64,000 nucleotides of DNA from Rapana venosa (Eukaryota; Mollusca; Gastropoda; Neogastropoda; Muricidae), in assembly GCA_028751875.1 (NCBI GenBank), contig CM054155.1:52642300-52706299 (forward strand), given 5' to 3'. How positions within the stretch are numbered: position 1 is the stretch's first letter; every line of letters begins with the position of its first letter. This document shows, one piece after another, positions 1 through 12,345 of the stretch. A program made the translations under genes and the position numbers. The notes beneath the pieces were generated by a model. The model was given only the letters and a program-made list of their open reading frames with translations, did not search any database and was not told the origin of the DNA.

Positions 1-125
1 GATTTGTAAAATGAAAAACTTTGCATATAATACAATTCCATTTAAAAAAAAATCTTTGACATAGTTATCTTGTTCAAGAACCGCACCATCTTTCATTAAA
101 GATAAGCGACATAGTTGTATAACTT
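1..125 (-). pseudogene. Fragment of the Tx1/L1-like LINE C-terminus (noisy copy)
   Basis: Read on the reverse strand, this is a noisy version of 27009-27125, which encodes the C-terminal tail of the Tx1/L1-like LINE at 26930-30283. Bases 1-60 are identical to 16386-16445, including small differences from the cleaner copy at 27009. The similarity to 27009 continues to about base 115 and then stops. It is a fragment and cannot be functional. Confidence 0.7.
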
Positions 126-149
126 GTGCATAGAAGAAAAACAACTTTC

Positions 150-640
150 CATGTTATATTTATAAAGGGCTAAAAAGAATACCAACCACAAATCAGGTGA
201 TTCTGCTTGTCCTTCAAAATTACAGACCAATTTCGAATTATGTCTCTCTTATCTCAACCCTTCAAAAACATGTAAAGCGAAATACTGTATATTCCTACTT
301 TGTAAACAACAATGAATTAAATTAAGGCCCAGAAGAACAGGTTTTCCATAGAAAAACTAATTCCTGTTCACAGCCAGACAGTGCTTTTACAAAAATTTAC
401 GGGACCCTACACAAATATCAATGAAAATAAATTTACAGGTCTTCTTTTTGTTGACTTTGAAAACATTTTGATGTAATCAATCCATTTCCTGTTATACGTA
501 AACTAGAATTGTAATATACTAACACCAAAAATGATAAATCTTTTGAAAAGGGGCTGTCAAATGAGACTGCAGCTAGTAGGCTTATGCTAATACTGAGTTT
601 AGTTCCGTATTAAAATTGGAGGTAATAAAAGGGGTACAAT
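150..640 (+). pseudogene. CR1/Jockey-group LINE reverse transcriptase fragment
   Basis: Broken reading frames spell out the start of a non-LTR reverse transcriptase: a KSGDSACPS-like lead-in, NYRPIS near 221, then GLLFVDFEN near 440-470, which is the first catalytic-aspartate block of the palm. These motifs are characteristic of CR1/Jockey-group elements. Stops and frameshifts are frequent, and the sequence passes into cytosine-poor filler after about 640, before the YADD box would be reached. It is clearly inactive as written. The exact clade is not resolvable by eye. Confidence 0.65.
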
Positions 641-2280
641 TTAGTTAGAATGATTTGTTATATATGGTGTTTTGATTAAAAAAAATTGATATTGGAGATA
701 AGGAATATGTGGGGATGTTGTAAATTGTAAAAAAGATTTTGTGTGTGTTATGAAAAGAAATTTGGTAATAAATAGTATATAAAGGATTGATAATTGGTTT
801 ATTGGTATATATAGATTAAATTTGTCAAAGTATTAATATTTTTTAGTGTGGTGGGTTGTAAGTGATTTTAATTGTGTAATTTTGGTTTGGGATGGAGTAA
901 GATGGTGTTGTGGTTTTGTGTTTTGGATTTTTGGGTGGTAATTTATGTGTTGTGTTGTGATTAGTTGGGATTTATTTGAGAGGGGTAGGGTAAGATGGTG
1001 TAAGAGTATAATGAGGGAGGATTAGTAGGATGTAGTTATTTATGATTCATTTTGATGTGTTAATAGAAAGATTAAGAGTGGGGTGGAGGAAAATGTGATT
1101 GTGTGGGTGTAGTGGGGGTGAACACTAGAGTTGGGGGGGTAAGGGATGGGAAGTGTGAGGGGATGGAGAGGATGGGTTTGGTTATGAGTTGTTTATTTTG
1201 TGATAGTTTAGGGGGAGTTTTTTTGATTGAAGAAAGTTAATTAATAGTTTTGATGATATATTATGTGGGATATTTTAATAGATATAATTATTTTTATTTA
1301 TTTTGAATGTATTTTTAACAGAAATTTTGTTAATGAATGGCACTCCCAAAGATCAATGAATAGGAGTAAATTCAATGAACAGAACAACAATATCTGAGTA
1401 AGATGAGAATAAATGTAAGGGTATTAGAATTTAGATGTTAATTTTTTGAATGTATTTTGTATGTGGTTAGGGTGTTTTGTTATTGATAAAAATAAGATTA
1501 AAATAAAGGTATAATATAATAAATATGGTATTAAAAAAGTCACACACACAATTAGTAAAAAAATTGAAGTTATTTTGAATGTTTTGGTAAATTATAAATT
1601 ATTTATTGTTTATAATGTAGAGTTCTAAATTAAGTTCAAGTATGTTTTTCTGTAACTGGAAATTAATACACATACACACACTGTATGGAAGGGAGGGGAG
1701 GCGGGAAAAGGAAGTCTTATTAACAAAAAAGTAAGAGTAATCTATATAAGATTGTGAAAACAATCTACACAATTTAAAACAACATGAAGGAGAAAAACAT
1801 AGTGGTAGACAGATAGCCTAGATATTGTTTGACATCTCTCTCTTCTCTCGTCTCTCTCTCTCTCTCTCTCTCTCTGCCTCATCAAAATAAATTACCTTTT
1901 TTTCTTGTCCAGTTTCATAGGTGTTATTCGTGGAGTTGTTTTTTATTTGCAGTTAGAATGATATAATTAGTACTTTTATAAGCGTTATTGTTTTGGTGTG
2001 ATAGTCCAGTTGATTTTGGGCCCTTTTGACGTTTTTGGGGGCCACTGGTGTAGAGTTTTATTTGTTTGAATACGTCTATTATTATTTTTCTATTTGAGTG
2101 AATGTGTTTTTCCCCCTTCCGCCTTTGTGTAGATAAACATGTTAAACATAAAAATTGAAGTTTTATATTGCTGGGTGTTGTTGGGGGTTTGTGTTTGGTT
2201 GGGGTTGATGGGGGGGGGGGTGTGGGTTAGATTAGGGAGTGTGTGAGGGAGGGTGGTATAGTGGTGAGGGTGATATATTA
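641..2280. other. Cytosine-depleted low-quality stretch with short normal islands
   Basis: Whole lines contain no C on the + strand (for example around 961-1020) while G and T dominate. Ordinary-looking islands sit at about 1330-1400, 1640-1920 and 1990-2160. I find no gene in it. By analogy with 9.6-16.4 kb it is probably corrupted sequence in which cytosines were lost, not a natural composition. Confidence 0.6.
1836..1876. repeat. (CT)n microsatellite
   Basis: A run of CT dinucleotides with two interruptions lies inside one of the normal-composition islands. Confidence 0.85.
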
Positions 2281-2292
2281 TTATTGTATCTC

Positions 2293-3020
2293 TACTATAT
2301 TATCAAGAAATGGAAAGAATACACCTCAATATACTAGGACTTTCAGAAATGAGATGGAAAGGAGCAGGCTGATAAAATTTAACGTATTAGTATAATGGAG
2401 TGTAGAAGGAGGTGTTATTAAAATGATAGGTGGGGGGGGGGATTGATATATGTTATTGGTTTAAGATATTGTAATTATTTGGGGAGGTATGGTTTGGTTA
2501 TTGGAAGGTTTGTTTTATGTTGGGATATAAAAGGGGTAGGTATGGGGTTGTGGTATTGGGAGTGGATAATTTATGAGGTGTTTGTGGTAGGATGTTTGGG
2601 TGGTGGTGGTGTTTTGTGAGGTTTTGGAATTGGTTGATTAGGGTTGGAGATTTGTGATGTTGTTTTGGGGAATGATTTGATTTGGGGGGTTTTGGGTTTT
2701 GTTTTAATATGGGGGAAATGGGGTTGTGGTGGTGTTTGTTTTGGGGTAGGAGATCGGTTGGGATTGTTATATTGATGAGGGTTGGTTATATGGGGGGTTT
2801 TAATGAATTGTAGTAATAAGGGTTTTAAAGGGAGTATGTTAAAGGTTTATTAGTTTGTATTAATGTGGATTGTTAGAGGGAAGGTTAGATTGTTATGATT
2901 TTTGAATTAATTGAAGTATGTGGAAGTGATCATGTCACAGTTTGTGGGAAATATGAACTAAAATTGAAAAAGTTGTCAAAAGCAAAAGAACTCACAAAAC
3001 TGAATATGAAAATTGAACAT
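2293..3020 (+). pseudogene. RTE-type LINE endonuclease, two surviving pieces
   Basis: Two islands read as the ends of one APE-type endonuclease. At 2293-2370 the frame gives LNILGLSEMRWKGAG, the conserved E-containing block of RTE-type endonucleases. At 2920-3020 it gives GSDHVTVCGKYELKLKKL, the C-terminal SDH catalytic block followed by the lysine-rich linker. The roughly 570-630 bases between them are close to the distance expected in an intact domain, but that interval is C-free filler with no recognisable GDFN block. The element is inactive as written. RTE assignment rests on these two motifs. Confidence 0.6.
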
Positions 3021-5080
3021 ATGAAATAGTAGAGTTTATAAGTTATTGTAATTTTGGTGGGGGGGGGGGGGAGGGGGGGGGGGGCGCGTCAAAGTTGGTA
3101 ACAAATCGATGGCCTAGATCAACTAACTCCTTATAGGATAAATGGGATGATTGATTTGATTGTTTATGTAAGCGAGGATGAATTAGAATATGTGTGATAA
3201 TGATTTATGGGTTTGTTATGTTGTTGGTGGTAGAAGGGGTGTGTGGTTTAATTTGTTTTTATGTTTTATTTTGGTGTGGTTTGTTGGTGTTTTTATATTT
3301 TAAATATAGGGGTTTTTTTGGGGTTGGTGAAGAGAGGGGATTTTGTGTTGTGCTGATTGGTTTTGTTGTTGATTTGGGGTGGGGGGGTTTTAGGTGGATG
3401 GTTTTTGTTTTGGTGGTATTTTTTGATGTGGATTTTATGGGTTTTTGAGTTTGTGGGGGTTTGGTGTAGTTGGTTTTTGTTTGTGTGGAGGTTTATGGGG
3501 GGAGTTGTATATGTTGGTGTAATAGAAGTATTGAAGAAGAAATGTGTATTAGGGTTGTGGGAATATGTTATTGGTTTATTGGTTATTGATAGATAGTTGG
3601 GTTTTGGTTTAGAATGGTAAGTGTGTGAAATAGTTGGAGTTTATAAAGTGTTGGGTTGGTTGGAGTTATTTTTGTAGTGTATTGTGTGTGTATATTTTTA
3701 ATATTGTGTTTTAAGGTAGTTTGGTTTTATGTTTTAGGTATTTAGGTTGGTAATTATTGTATTGATTTGTGTGTTAAAGTATTAGATAATTTGGTAGGGG
3801 TTATTTGGAGTAGAGGTGTTATTTTTTTTTGTAGAAATGGGTGATTTTTTTGGGTGTTGATTTTTTATAATTTTGAGTGAGGAATGGGTTTTAAATGGTT
3901 TTGGAATATGATTTTTTTTGGTTTAATGATGTTGGTAGGAGATTTAGGAGGTATTGTAGTATAGAATTAGGGGGTGTGGAGATAGGTGGTATATTTTGTG
4001 GATGGTAGATTGTAGTTGTTTATTATGAATGGTTGGAATTGTTATTGATGATTGTGTTAATTGAATGTATAGAGGGGAAGAGTAAGGTTGTGGGTGGGGT
4101 TGTGGGGGGGTGGGTTGTATGGGGGGTTTGTGTTGGAAGGATTTAGGGGTGGGTTTGATTGTTATGGGTTTGGTGGAATATATGATACATTAATGAGTAG
4201 ATTGGTTGTAGTTGGTGTGGGGGAAGAGTTTTTTTTTGTGGGTGGTGGGTGTTTTTAGAGAAGAGAGAGTGAGAGTGGATGGGGGGGGTTGTGGTTTGTT
4301 TTTGTTGGTTGTTTTTTGTGTTGTATATTCTATATATATATATATCTCTTATGTATATGTGTGGGGATATTTGTGGGTTGAGTATGAGTGTAGTGTTTGG
4401 GGGTTTAGTTGTGATGTTGTGTGGGGGTTTGTGGGGGTGATGGGGTGGGGAGATGTAGGTTTTTTAGGGGGTTATTATGTTTGAGGGGGTAATTATGTTT
4501 TTTTTATATTTTTTTGTAATGGGGGTATGTTGTTATGTGGTGGTGGGTTGGTTTTATGTTTTTTTTTGAGTGTTTGGTGTGGGTGGGTTTGTGGTGGTTT
4601 GTTTTTGTGTTGGGATTGGGTGTTGTTGGGTTGTGGGGTTTTTGGTGTTTGTGGGTTGTTTGTGGGGTTTTGGTGGGTGTGTGTGGGGGTGGGGGGTGGG
4701 GTGTATATATATATCTCTAATATATATCTATATTTTGGTGGTTGTTGGGGTGTGGTGTGGGGGGTGGGGTTGTTGGTGTGTGTGGTGGGTTTTGGGGTTT
4801 GGTGGGTTTGTTGTTTTTGTGTTGTTGTTGTTGGTGTGTGTGTTTTATAGTGGTGTAGAGGGGAGGAGTGTGGTGAGGTTGTTGTTAGTTTTTAAGTAGG
4901 GTTTGTGTAAATGTTTTTAGGGGAGGTTTTTTTGTGAATGGGATATTGTGGATGTTGTAGATTGTGAAGTGTTGGGGGTGAGGGGGTAGTAGCGCGGGGG
5001 GTGGGATGTTTTTGTTAATAGATGGAATATTATTTAATAAGTGTTTGTTAATGTTAGATTTTTGAAATTATATTTATGAT
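3021..5080. other. Cytosine-depleted stretch, no gene recognised
   Basis: About 2 kb of G/T-rich sequence with almost no C on the + strand. Reading frames occur at 3194-3596 and 4212-4899, but they consist of G, V, W, L, F and C residues and are explained by composition. Short TATATATCTC elements occur near 4335 and 4710. I see no other structure. Confidence 0.6.
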
Positions 5081-5446
5081 TAAAACATTCTTTGCTCAAG
5101 TGTGTGCGAGTGCGCAACGCGACCGACATGTGTGTATAAAGTGTGTTTGTTGTGTGTTGTCATCATTTGTGTGTAATTTGTATTTTCCCAGGTACTATAT
5201 TATTTGTTTTCCCTTTTACAGTACAATTTATTGGTAAAGGTGCAATATTTAGTATTTCAGTATTATCAATAAAAAATTCTGTTCTTAGATAGATTCTGAG
5301 AAAAAAGGCTAATGTTCGCTTATCAATGTACCATCAGGAAAAGAAAAATTGACTTGACTTCACACACAAACACACGCACACACACCACACAACACACACA
5401 CACAACACACACAAACGACACCACACACACACACACACACACACAT
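5081..5446. other. Normal-composition island ending in (CA)n
   Basis: Ordinary AT-rich sequence without a recognisable gene, followed from about 5361 to 5446 by an impure CA repeat with scattered substitutions. Confidence 0.6.
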
Positions 5447-5454
5447 CAGAGGAA

Positions 5455-5680
5455 CTAAATTAATACCTTTACACAAATCGGAGACCGAACCGATCCGTCG
5501 AACTATAGACCAATTTCCCATACTATCAAGTTTCTATCTAAACCATTAGAAAAAACATGTACCCCATTCCTTTTTAAAAAATCATGATTTATTGAACCTA
5601 TTTCAGTGAAAGCCATTCCTCATACTGCTACTAAATTAAACTGTACGAGAGTGTATTGCTGAAATTGATTTAAGAGTGGT
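5455..5680 (+). pseudogene. CR1-group LINE reverse transcriptase fragment
   Basis: A single frame gives DPSNYRPIS near 5490-5515, then a SKPLEK-like block and a stop-containing continuation resembling the HSTETAL region of CR1-group reverse transcriptases. It differs from the fragment at 150-640, so it is a separate element. It sits about 1 kb upstream of the noisy C-terminal piece at 6470-7030, the spacing expected for one reverse transcriptase, so both are probably ends of one element whose middle is unreadable. Confidence 0.65.
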
Positions 5681-6470
5681 TGTTTTGGGGGGGTGTTAAT
5701 GGGGAGTGGTTATGGGGATTTTTAGGGGGGTATGTTTTAGAAATAATAAGAGGAAGGGAGGGAGGAGAGGGTTTTTTTGGGTTTTGAGTTGTTTGGAATT
5801 AATTTAATGTGGTATTTTGGGTGGTGTATGTTTATAGTGGGTTTATGGTATGATTATTGTTTTAAGAATTGGTTGGATTAAGGTGGTTAAGGGGTGTGTT
5901 GGGGGGGTGGTAGTTATGGGTTATGGTTGATTGGGTGTATTTGTAATGGAATATGATGTTGGTGTGGATTGGGTTTTGGGGAGTGGTTTATAGAATTGGA
6001 TGGGTATATTGGTTAATTTTATAGGGTTGGGGTGTGGATGATTGTGATGTTTAGGTGGGTTGTATTTAGGGGGGAGAGGTTGGATTTATTTTATTTTGGT
6101 GGGGGTGTGTAGAGGATTTGAGTAACACACACACAGGGGATTGATAGAATTGTTTGGTGGATTGGTATTTTTGGGTTGGGGGTGATATAGTTGGTAGTGG
6201 GGATGGTTAATGTATTGGTGGGTGAAGGTGGATGTTTATATTGAATAGGTGTTTTATTGAATGTTGTATGGTGACATTTATTGTTTTTGTTTTTTGGTGA
6301 GTTTAAGTAGTATTTGATATTTTTAGTGGAGGAAATTAATATGTAAGATTGAGATGTTTTGTTTGTGTGTTAAAGTTGGTGTTTGAGTGTGTTAAAAATT
6401 ATAGATATATGAAGAATAATAAAGTGAGATATATAGATTTAAAATGTATTAATATTTATTTGTAATACAA
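5681..6470. other. Cytosine-depleted stretch inside a LINE
   Basis: G/T-rich filler separating the reverse-transcriptase fragment before it from the C-terminal piece after it. The expected FVDLKKAFD, GVPQGSVLG and YADD blocks are not legible. A short ACACACACACA run near 6123 is the only C-containing part. Confidence 0.55.
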
Positions 6471-7030
6471 AATCTAAAATGATTAGATAGTCTCACTCAA
6501 AGATATTTTTGTCATTTGAACAAGTGTTTATATATATGTTCAATATATAATATAGATATATATATAACACATATATAAATATTATAACTTTATTTAGTTT
6601 TTTTGTTTGTGTTTTATTATATTTGTGTGTGTGTGTATATATATATATAGATTATATCTATATATATATATTATATATTATATATTAATATATATATATA
6701 TAATATTATATATCCTGGTGTGTGGTGTGTTGTGTGTATGATGTGTGTTTGTAACATATATAACGGAACTAACCGAATGAAAAATGTGAAAATGTTTGCT
6801 TTAATAAACGGAATAAGCCTATTCGATAGAGGTCCCTTTGCCAATGGCCACTTATATATATCTGAAGCAAAGCCTTAACTTATTGCAGGGAAGAACATTG
6901 GTGCAATAACAACCTATCTCTTTAAAAATCAAGCTCCTCGAAACACACGTTAAAAAAACTCTTGAAAGAAACGTCTAATGAGAAATTGTATCCACTTTTT
7001 GGCAATAGAGGTTGGCCTTACAGAGGATTA
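6470..7030 (+). pseudogene. Noisy copy of the LINE C-terminus at 16700-17230
   Basis: The interval matches 16700-17230 base for base apart from frequent small insertions: the lead-in CTCACTCAAAGATA, the interrupted (AT)n tract, and the conserved C-terminal block with CAACCTATCTCTTTAAAA and CGAAACACACGTTAAAAA. The extra bases break the reading frame. The offset to the clean copy is about 10.2 kb. See the clean copy at 16446-17221 for the protein description. Confidence 0.8.
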
Positions 7031-9570
7031 ATTGGTGTTAGTGAAGTAAAGTGGTTGATTGGGGAGGGAATATGGGGATGGTGTAGTGTGAGGTTTGAGT
7101 GTATGGGGATTGGTTTAATGTGTATATTGGTGGGGGTGGCTGAGTATTGTAATGGGGGGAGGATTTGAGGTTGGGTTATTGAGAAACTGTTGTATGTATT
7201 GTGGGTAGTGGATTATTGGGGGGTTGGGTGAGTTAATTGGTGGGTTTTTTTAGAATATTTTGGGGGGGGGGATTATTGGTTTATTTATGGGTTTGTTGTT
7301 GTGGAGGTGTGGAATTGGGGGATGGTAGGGGGGGGGGTGAAGTGGTTTTTTTGTGGGGGTTTATGTTGAGTTTAAAGATTGGTTGTTTGGGGTAGTATAT
7401 ATATGGGGTTTGTTTTAGGGTGAGATTATAGGGTGGGGGTAGGGGTTGGGGGGAAAATGATAAGGAAGATGAGGGGGGGGATAGGGATATTGTAGTTAGT
7501 TTATAAATGAGGGGGATGATGTTGGAGGGTGGGGTTGGGAAGAGTTATGTAAGGGAATGAGGGTGGGATGGGGGAGGGTGGGTGGATGAATAGTTATTTT
7601 GAGGGTAGGTAGAGAGTAGTAAAATATATTGGGGGGGGGTGGGGGGAGGATGGGTTTTAGGTGGGGATAGAATGGGTGGTTTGGGGTAATGTGAGAGTGT
7701 AGGGTAGATTGTTAGTTTAGGGAGGGGGTTTTAAGGATGTAGTGGGGGGGATGTGAGTTTTTGATGTTTTTATATAAATGTTGTGTGATATTATGGTGTT
7801 GAGGTTTGTTTGTTTTGTATGATTTTGGAATAGTTATGAGGAAAGTGAGGGAATGTTTTTTATTGGTTGAAATATTTGTATTTTGGGTGGGGATTGAGTG
7901 AAGAAGGAGTTTGGTTGGATGTATGTGATTGATGAAATAGGGGTTGGTTTTTGGGAGGATGTATGGATGTAAGGGTTTGGGTTAGAAGGGGGTGAAGGGG
8001 ATGGGTTAGTATTGTTTATAGTATATAATTGTTGGTTTTAATGAGGATAGATGGGGGATGAAATAAGGGGGTGGGGTTGTTTGGGAGTTGTGAGGTTATG
8101 TATGGTTATTGGTTGGGGTGGGTTTTATAGTTAGGTATTTTTGTGTAGTGTTATATAAGTATGGTAGTTTTTGTGTGGATTTGATTTTTTAATGGGGGAG
8201 ATAGAAGGGGTTTTGTGGTGTTTGTGGTTGATTGGTTTGTAGGTGTTGGTGGTTTGGGGTGTGGGGGTTTGTTGGGGTTTGGGTGGGGTGATTTATAGGG
8301 AGGTGTGGGGGGATGGGGGGGTAGGGGTGGGAGTGGGTTGTATTATGGTGGTGGTGTGGTGGGTGGTGTGGGTGTGGGGGGGGGGGGGGTGGGTTTGGGG
8401 TGGGGTGGTGGGGGGGGGGGGGGTGGGGGGGGGGGGGGGGGGGGGGGGTTGGGGGGGGTGGTGGGGGGGGGGGGGGTGGGGGGGGGGGGGGGAGGGGGGG
8501 GTTTGTGTTGTGTGTGTGGGGGGGGTGTGGGTTGGTGGTTGGTGGTGGGGGTGGTTGGGTTGTTTGTGGTGGGGTTGGGGGTATGTGGTGGTTGGTGGGG
8601 GTGGTGGTTGTGGGGGGGGGTTGGTGTGGGGGGGTTGATTTTGGTGTTTGTTGTTTTTTGGTTGTTTTTGGGGGTGTTGTTGGTTTGTTTTTGTTTGATG
8701 GTTGGGGATTTTGGGTCACATGAGATAAACACACACATTTAAAGGGTGAGTAGAGTAGGTTGAGAGGGTGAGTGTGTGAAGTGAGAGAGTTGAAAAGATA
8801 AAGTGAGGATTTGTAATACACACACACACACACACAGAATTATTATGGGGAGGTTTTAGATAAATGTAAGGAGGAATGAGGAATGGGAAGGATAGTTAAT
8901 GAAAGGGGGGTTTTTTATTAGGGGATGTATAATAAGGAGGGGGGTTAGGAGTGACACATATTGTTGTGTTTGGGTAAGGTAGTTAAATATATGAGGGGGG
9001 ATGTATAAGGTTGGGTTTTGTGTTATATAAATGAGATGAAAGGAAATTGGGATGAAAGAGGGGTGATTAGGGGGGGGTTGTATGTATTTGGGTTTTGATA
9101 TGGGAAGAATGTAAGGGATGATATTTTTATTGGGTGGCAATAGTTGTTTAAGAAGGGAATTAGGTGGTGTTGAGTGTATGATATTGTGTAAAAATATTGA
9201 TGTTTAAATAGTATTGTTTGAAGTATGTATGAGGAAAAATGATAGATAATGGTATTATTAGAGGTATGGGGAGGTGGGGAAGTGGTGAAGGTGAGGAGGA
9301 TGTTGGGAGGTTTGGTTTTAAATGAGTGTATGGGTAGAGGGAATTTTTTTTGTGTGGGATTAGGAGGGTGATTGGTATTGTGTTGATGATGAGGAATTTG
9401 TGATATATGTTAAGGTGTAGAGGTTGAGTGTGTGGTTTTTAGATTGGGATGGGAAGTTTGATTGTAGGATAATGGAAAGATAATTAAGAATTTTGTATTT
9501 TATTTTATGGTTGTATAATAGTTGTAATCTTTATTTGATAATATTTAATAATAAATAAATAAGATAATTT
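7031..9570. other. Cytosine-depleted stretch with poly-G core
   Basis: A 2.5 kb G/T-rich stretch that occupies the position collinear with 17230-20165. Between about 8240 and 8640 it becomes nearly pure G/T with poly-G runs, roughly where the collinear clean sequence has its (GT)n and (AGT)n tracts at 18750-18930. Long frames here on both strands (proline/histidine-rich on the reverse, glycine/valine-rich on the forward) follow from composition and are not genes. Perfect (CA)n islands occur at about 8725 and 8820-8836. Confidence 0.6.
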
Positions 9571-9579
9571 GTTGAAAAA

Positions 9580-10085
9580 AGCAGCAGCAAAACATATAGT
9601 GGAATGAAGTACCATAGTAGTTGTGTTTACCTTCCAATATAGTTTTTTAATTCCTTAGCCAGACCTCCGAGGATCACCAATGATAATCATGCATGACATT
9701 ATTTAAGCCCCCCCCTCCCCCTCTCCCCCCCACCGCCTCCCTTTAAGATAGTCAACTATTCGCTTATTCGTGGATGAATCTAAACACCCACACCATTGCG
9801 CATTGCATTAACCACAATTCATCCCGTTTCCTACCCAACACGAAAATCGCCTATTCTTCTGAAAGAGGGCACGTTTATTAAACGTGTACATGTGATGTAA
9901 TTGGGAATGGGGCCCTTCGTAACCTGATCTGTGGAGTCGGGTACTGAATGGGTAACTCCAAGAGAAATCCTCTATTGAAACGGCGGGCGAAATCTTGGTG
10001 GTGGTTGGAAACGGGCCGGCACTGCACACACATAAGCTCCAAAACATAAACTAGACCATACACCTTGTCACCTTCCACTGGAATG
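9580..10085 (-). mobile_element. Noisy copy of the tRNA-derived SINE at 20165-20640
   Basis: The interval matches 20165-20640 throughout, including the C-rich run near 9710, the GGAACG/TTTAACGTGTACATGTGATG block and the final CCTTCCACTGGAATG. It is about 50 bases longer than its partner over the same span, the differences being mostly one-base insertions. That profile resembles uncorrected long-read error more than evolutionary divergence. The SINE itself is described at the clean copy. Confidence 0.8.
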
Positions 10086-10090
10086 TATGT

Positions 10091-10990
10091 CAGATTGTAA
10101 TGAGTGGGTGTGGGTGAGTGTTGTGTGGGTGTGGTGTGGGTGGTGTGTGTGTGCTGTGTGGGGGTTGAGGTTGTTATGAAGTTGTGTATTGTTGTTGTTG
10201 TTGTGGTTGGATGAGTGGTGAGTTAAATGTCTGTTGTTTTTTGGTGTTTGATAAAAAGAAATTGAAAGTATGTTGGGTGGGGTGTTTTTTTGAATTAAGA
10301 TTGTTAGTGTGAGATTATTTTTGGATTTATTTTAGTATTTTTTGTTTTGGTTGGGTTGTTATTGATGTATATATAAATGATGGAATATATGATTTATTGA
10401 ATTATATTATTATAGGTTGGGAAGGTTTAAGTTATGATGGGTAGGTATGGGGAGGTTGATTTGTAGGGTATGGTTTTTATTTTGTGTGATTTGTTTTTGG
10501 TGATGTGTATTGGGTTTTAGGGGATTAGGTGTTATATGAAGGGGTTGAGATTTATTGGGGAGGGGGGATGTTTTAGGGTGTAGAGGTTTATTGTGGGAAT
10601 GAGAGGTTTAGTTTAGTGTGTTTTTTAATTTTTATGGGAGTGTTATTTTTTGAATTATTTTGGTGTTTAAAAGTTTTTGTGGTTTGAAGTTTTTTGTGGT
10701 TTGAAGTGTATGGGGATAGGTTATTGGGTTGAGTTATGTATTATTTTAATTTATGTTTGGTGGTTTATGGTTGGGTTTGGGTATTTTTGGTGGTAAAAAA
10801 GGTTTTGTAGGGTGTTGTGGTGTGGGATTGTATTGTAGGGGTGGGGAGAATTTAAAAAGTAGATATGGGATAGGTTAATTTTGTTAGTTTAGGGGTGTTT
10901 TTTATTGTTTTTTGGATTTTTTGGGAAGAGTAAATATGATGGTTTGAGGATTTTATGAATATTTTATAGTTTTATGTAAAAAACTGTAAA
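10091..10990. other. Cytosine-depleted stretch collinear with 20645-21740
   Basis: It begins with an impure GT-rich run (10100-10170) in the same place as the pure (GT)n of the clean copy and continues as C-poor filler. No coding signal is legible. Confidence 0.55.
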
Positions 10991-12345
10991 TTTAAGGGTT
11001 TAAATAATGATATAAAAAAACATAATGGTTACAGATATTGCATGCAATGTGCATACTAATTAGATCTATAATGTCATTGGGGCCCAATAACAGTTCCTTG
11101 AAAGTAAGGTTTAAGGTGGACGTGGAAAGACTTTGTTATTTAATGGGTTTTAATTGGTGAATGATGATTTTTTTTTTGTTATAGTTATGTTGTGTTTAAA
11201 TGTATATGTTTTTATTTTTGTAATTTGGAATTATAGATGGATGGGTTATTTTTAGAGAATTGTATTAGGTATGATGGGGATATTATAATGATGTGTTGTG
11301 TGGGGGATGATTTAAAGGGATTTTTTGTGTGGGTATTAGTTGGAGGTTTAGATAGTGTGAGGTTGAGTTTATTTGTTTGTGATTTTTTTGTTTTTGTTTT
11401 TGGTGGGTTGGTGGTGGTTTTGGGGAGGGGAAAGGGAGGGAGGAGTGTTTTTTGACATGTTGGGTGTTTGGTGATGTGGGGAGTGTGTTTTGTTGTTGTT
11501 TAGGGTGGGAGGGTATTTTTTTAGGGGGGTTTTGGTTTTTTTTTGTAAAATTTAAAAAAAAAGATTGATTATACACACAGATATGATTATGGTATTTTAT
11601 TAAGTAATCATATCCCAGCTTTCATAGGTGAATAGGATTGAGTAATTTTTATTACAACCGTAGTATATTTTAGTGATACTACTAAAACACAAAATATTGA
11701 AAAAAAAAATGAAGATGTTTACAGATAATGCCAAGTGAACATTTGCAAACTTTATTTCGGTGATAGCGGAGAGGGGAGGGAGGGTCGAGTGGGTAGTGGG
11801 AGTTAGAATTATGTGAAAAGATATATTTGTAGTTGTTTTTTAGTTAAATTATTGGGGTGGTTGGGGTATTATGGTATGTATGGGGGTTTGTAGTGGTGTA
11901 TTTTTTGAGAGTGGCGTTTATATTTGTAGGTGTAAATGGTGTTATTGTGTGGAGTTTTAGGAATTTGTGTTATTGTCGTGACGTGTGTAAAAATAGTTAA
12001 TTTGTTTTTTTTTCATGTAACAATTAGGTAGATATTAATTGGAAAAAATTAGTAAATAGTATGCAAATAAATTTTAAAATTTATTTTGTTAACAACCAAT
12101 GGCCCCCCATGTAAAATATGGTAAAACCGCAACACGAAATCCAAAAATTTGTTCATACAAACTAGGATTTTATGAGTGGGATGGATTTTGTGTGTAATAT
12201 TTTGAGCTTAGATGGTTGTTTTTGTTGTATGCAATATTTCAAGTATAGACTTTATGTTTGCGAACGACTGCATGTCCATTTTTTTGTAATACAACCCTTT
12301 CGGTAAACGATTGGTTATAAGATTTTATTCACACATTAATGGGTG
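10991..12345 (+). pseudogene. Noisy Tx1/L1-like LINE fragments
   Basis: Islands at 11030-11130, 11590-11770 and 12010-12340 match 21746-21845, 22330-22440 and 22690-22990 of the Tx1/L1-like LINE, in the same order, with offsets of about 10.67-10.72 kb. Between them lies C-poor filler. Shared landmarks are TATTGCATGCAATGTGCATA, AAAAATGAAGATGTTACAGA (with one inserted T here) and CTTTATGTTTGCGAACG. Confidence 0.75.

Noticed and set aside
3194..4899. Several short frames rich in W, V, G, C and F
   Set aside because: C-free composition removes most stop codons. No family resemblance is seen.
8189..8833. Proline/histidine-rich 214-residue reverse frame and glycine-rich forward frames
   Set aside because: They follow from poly-G and GT composition in a corrupted stretch.
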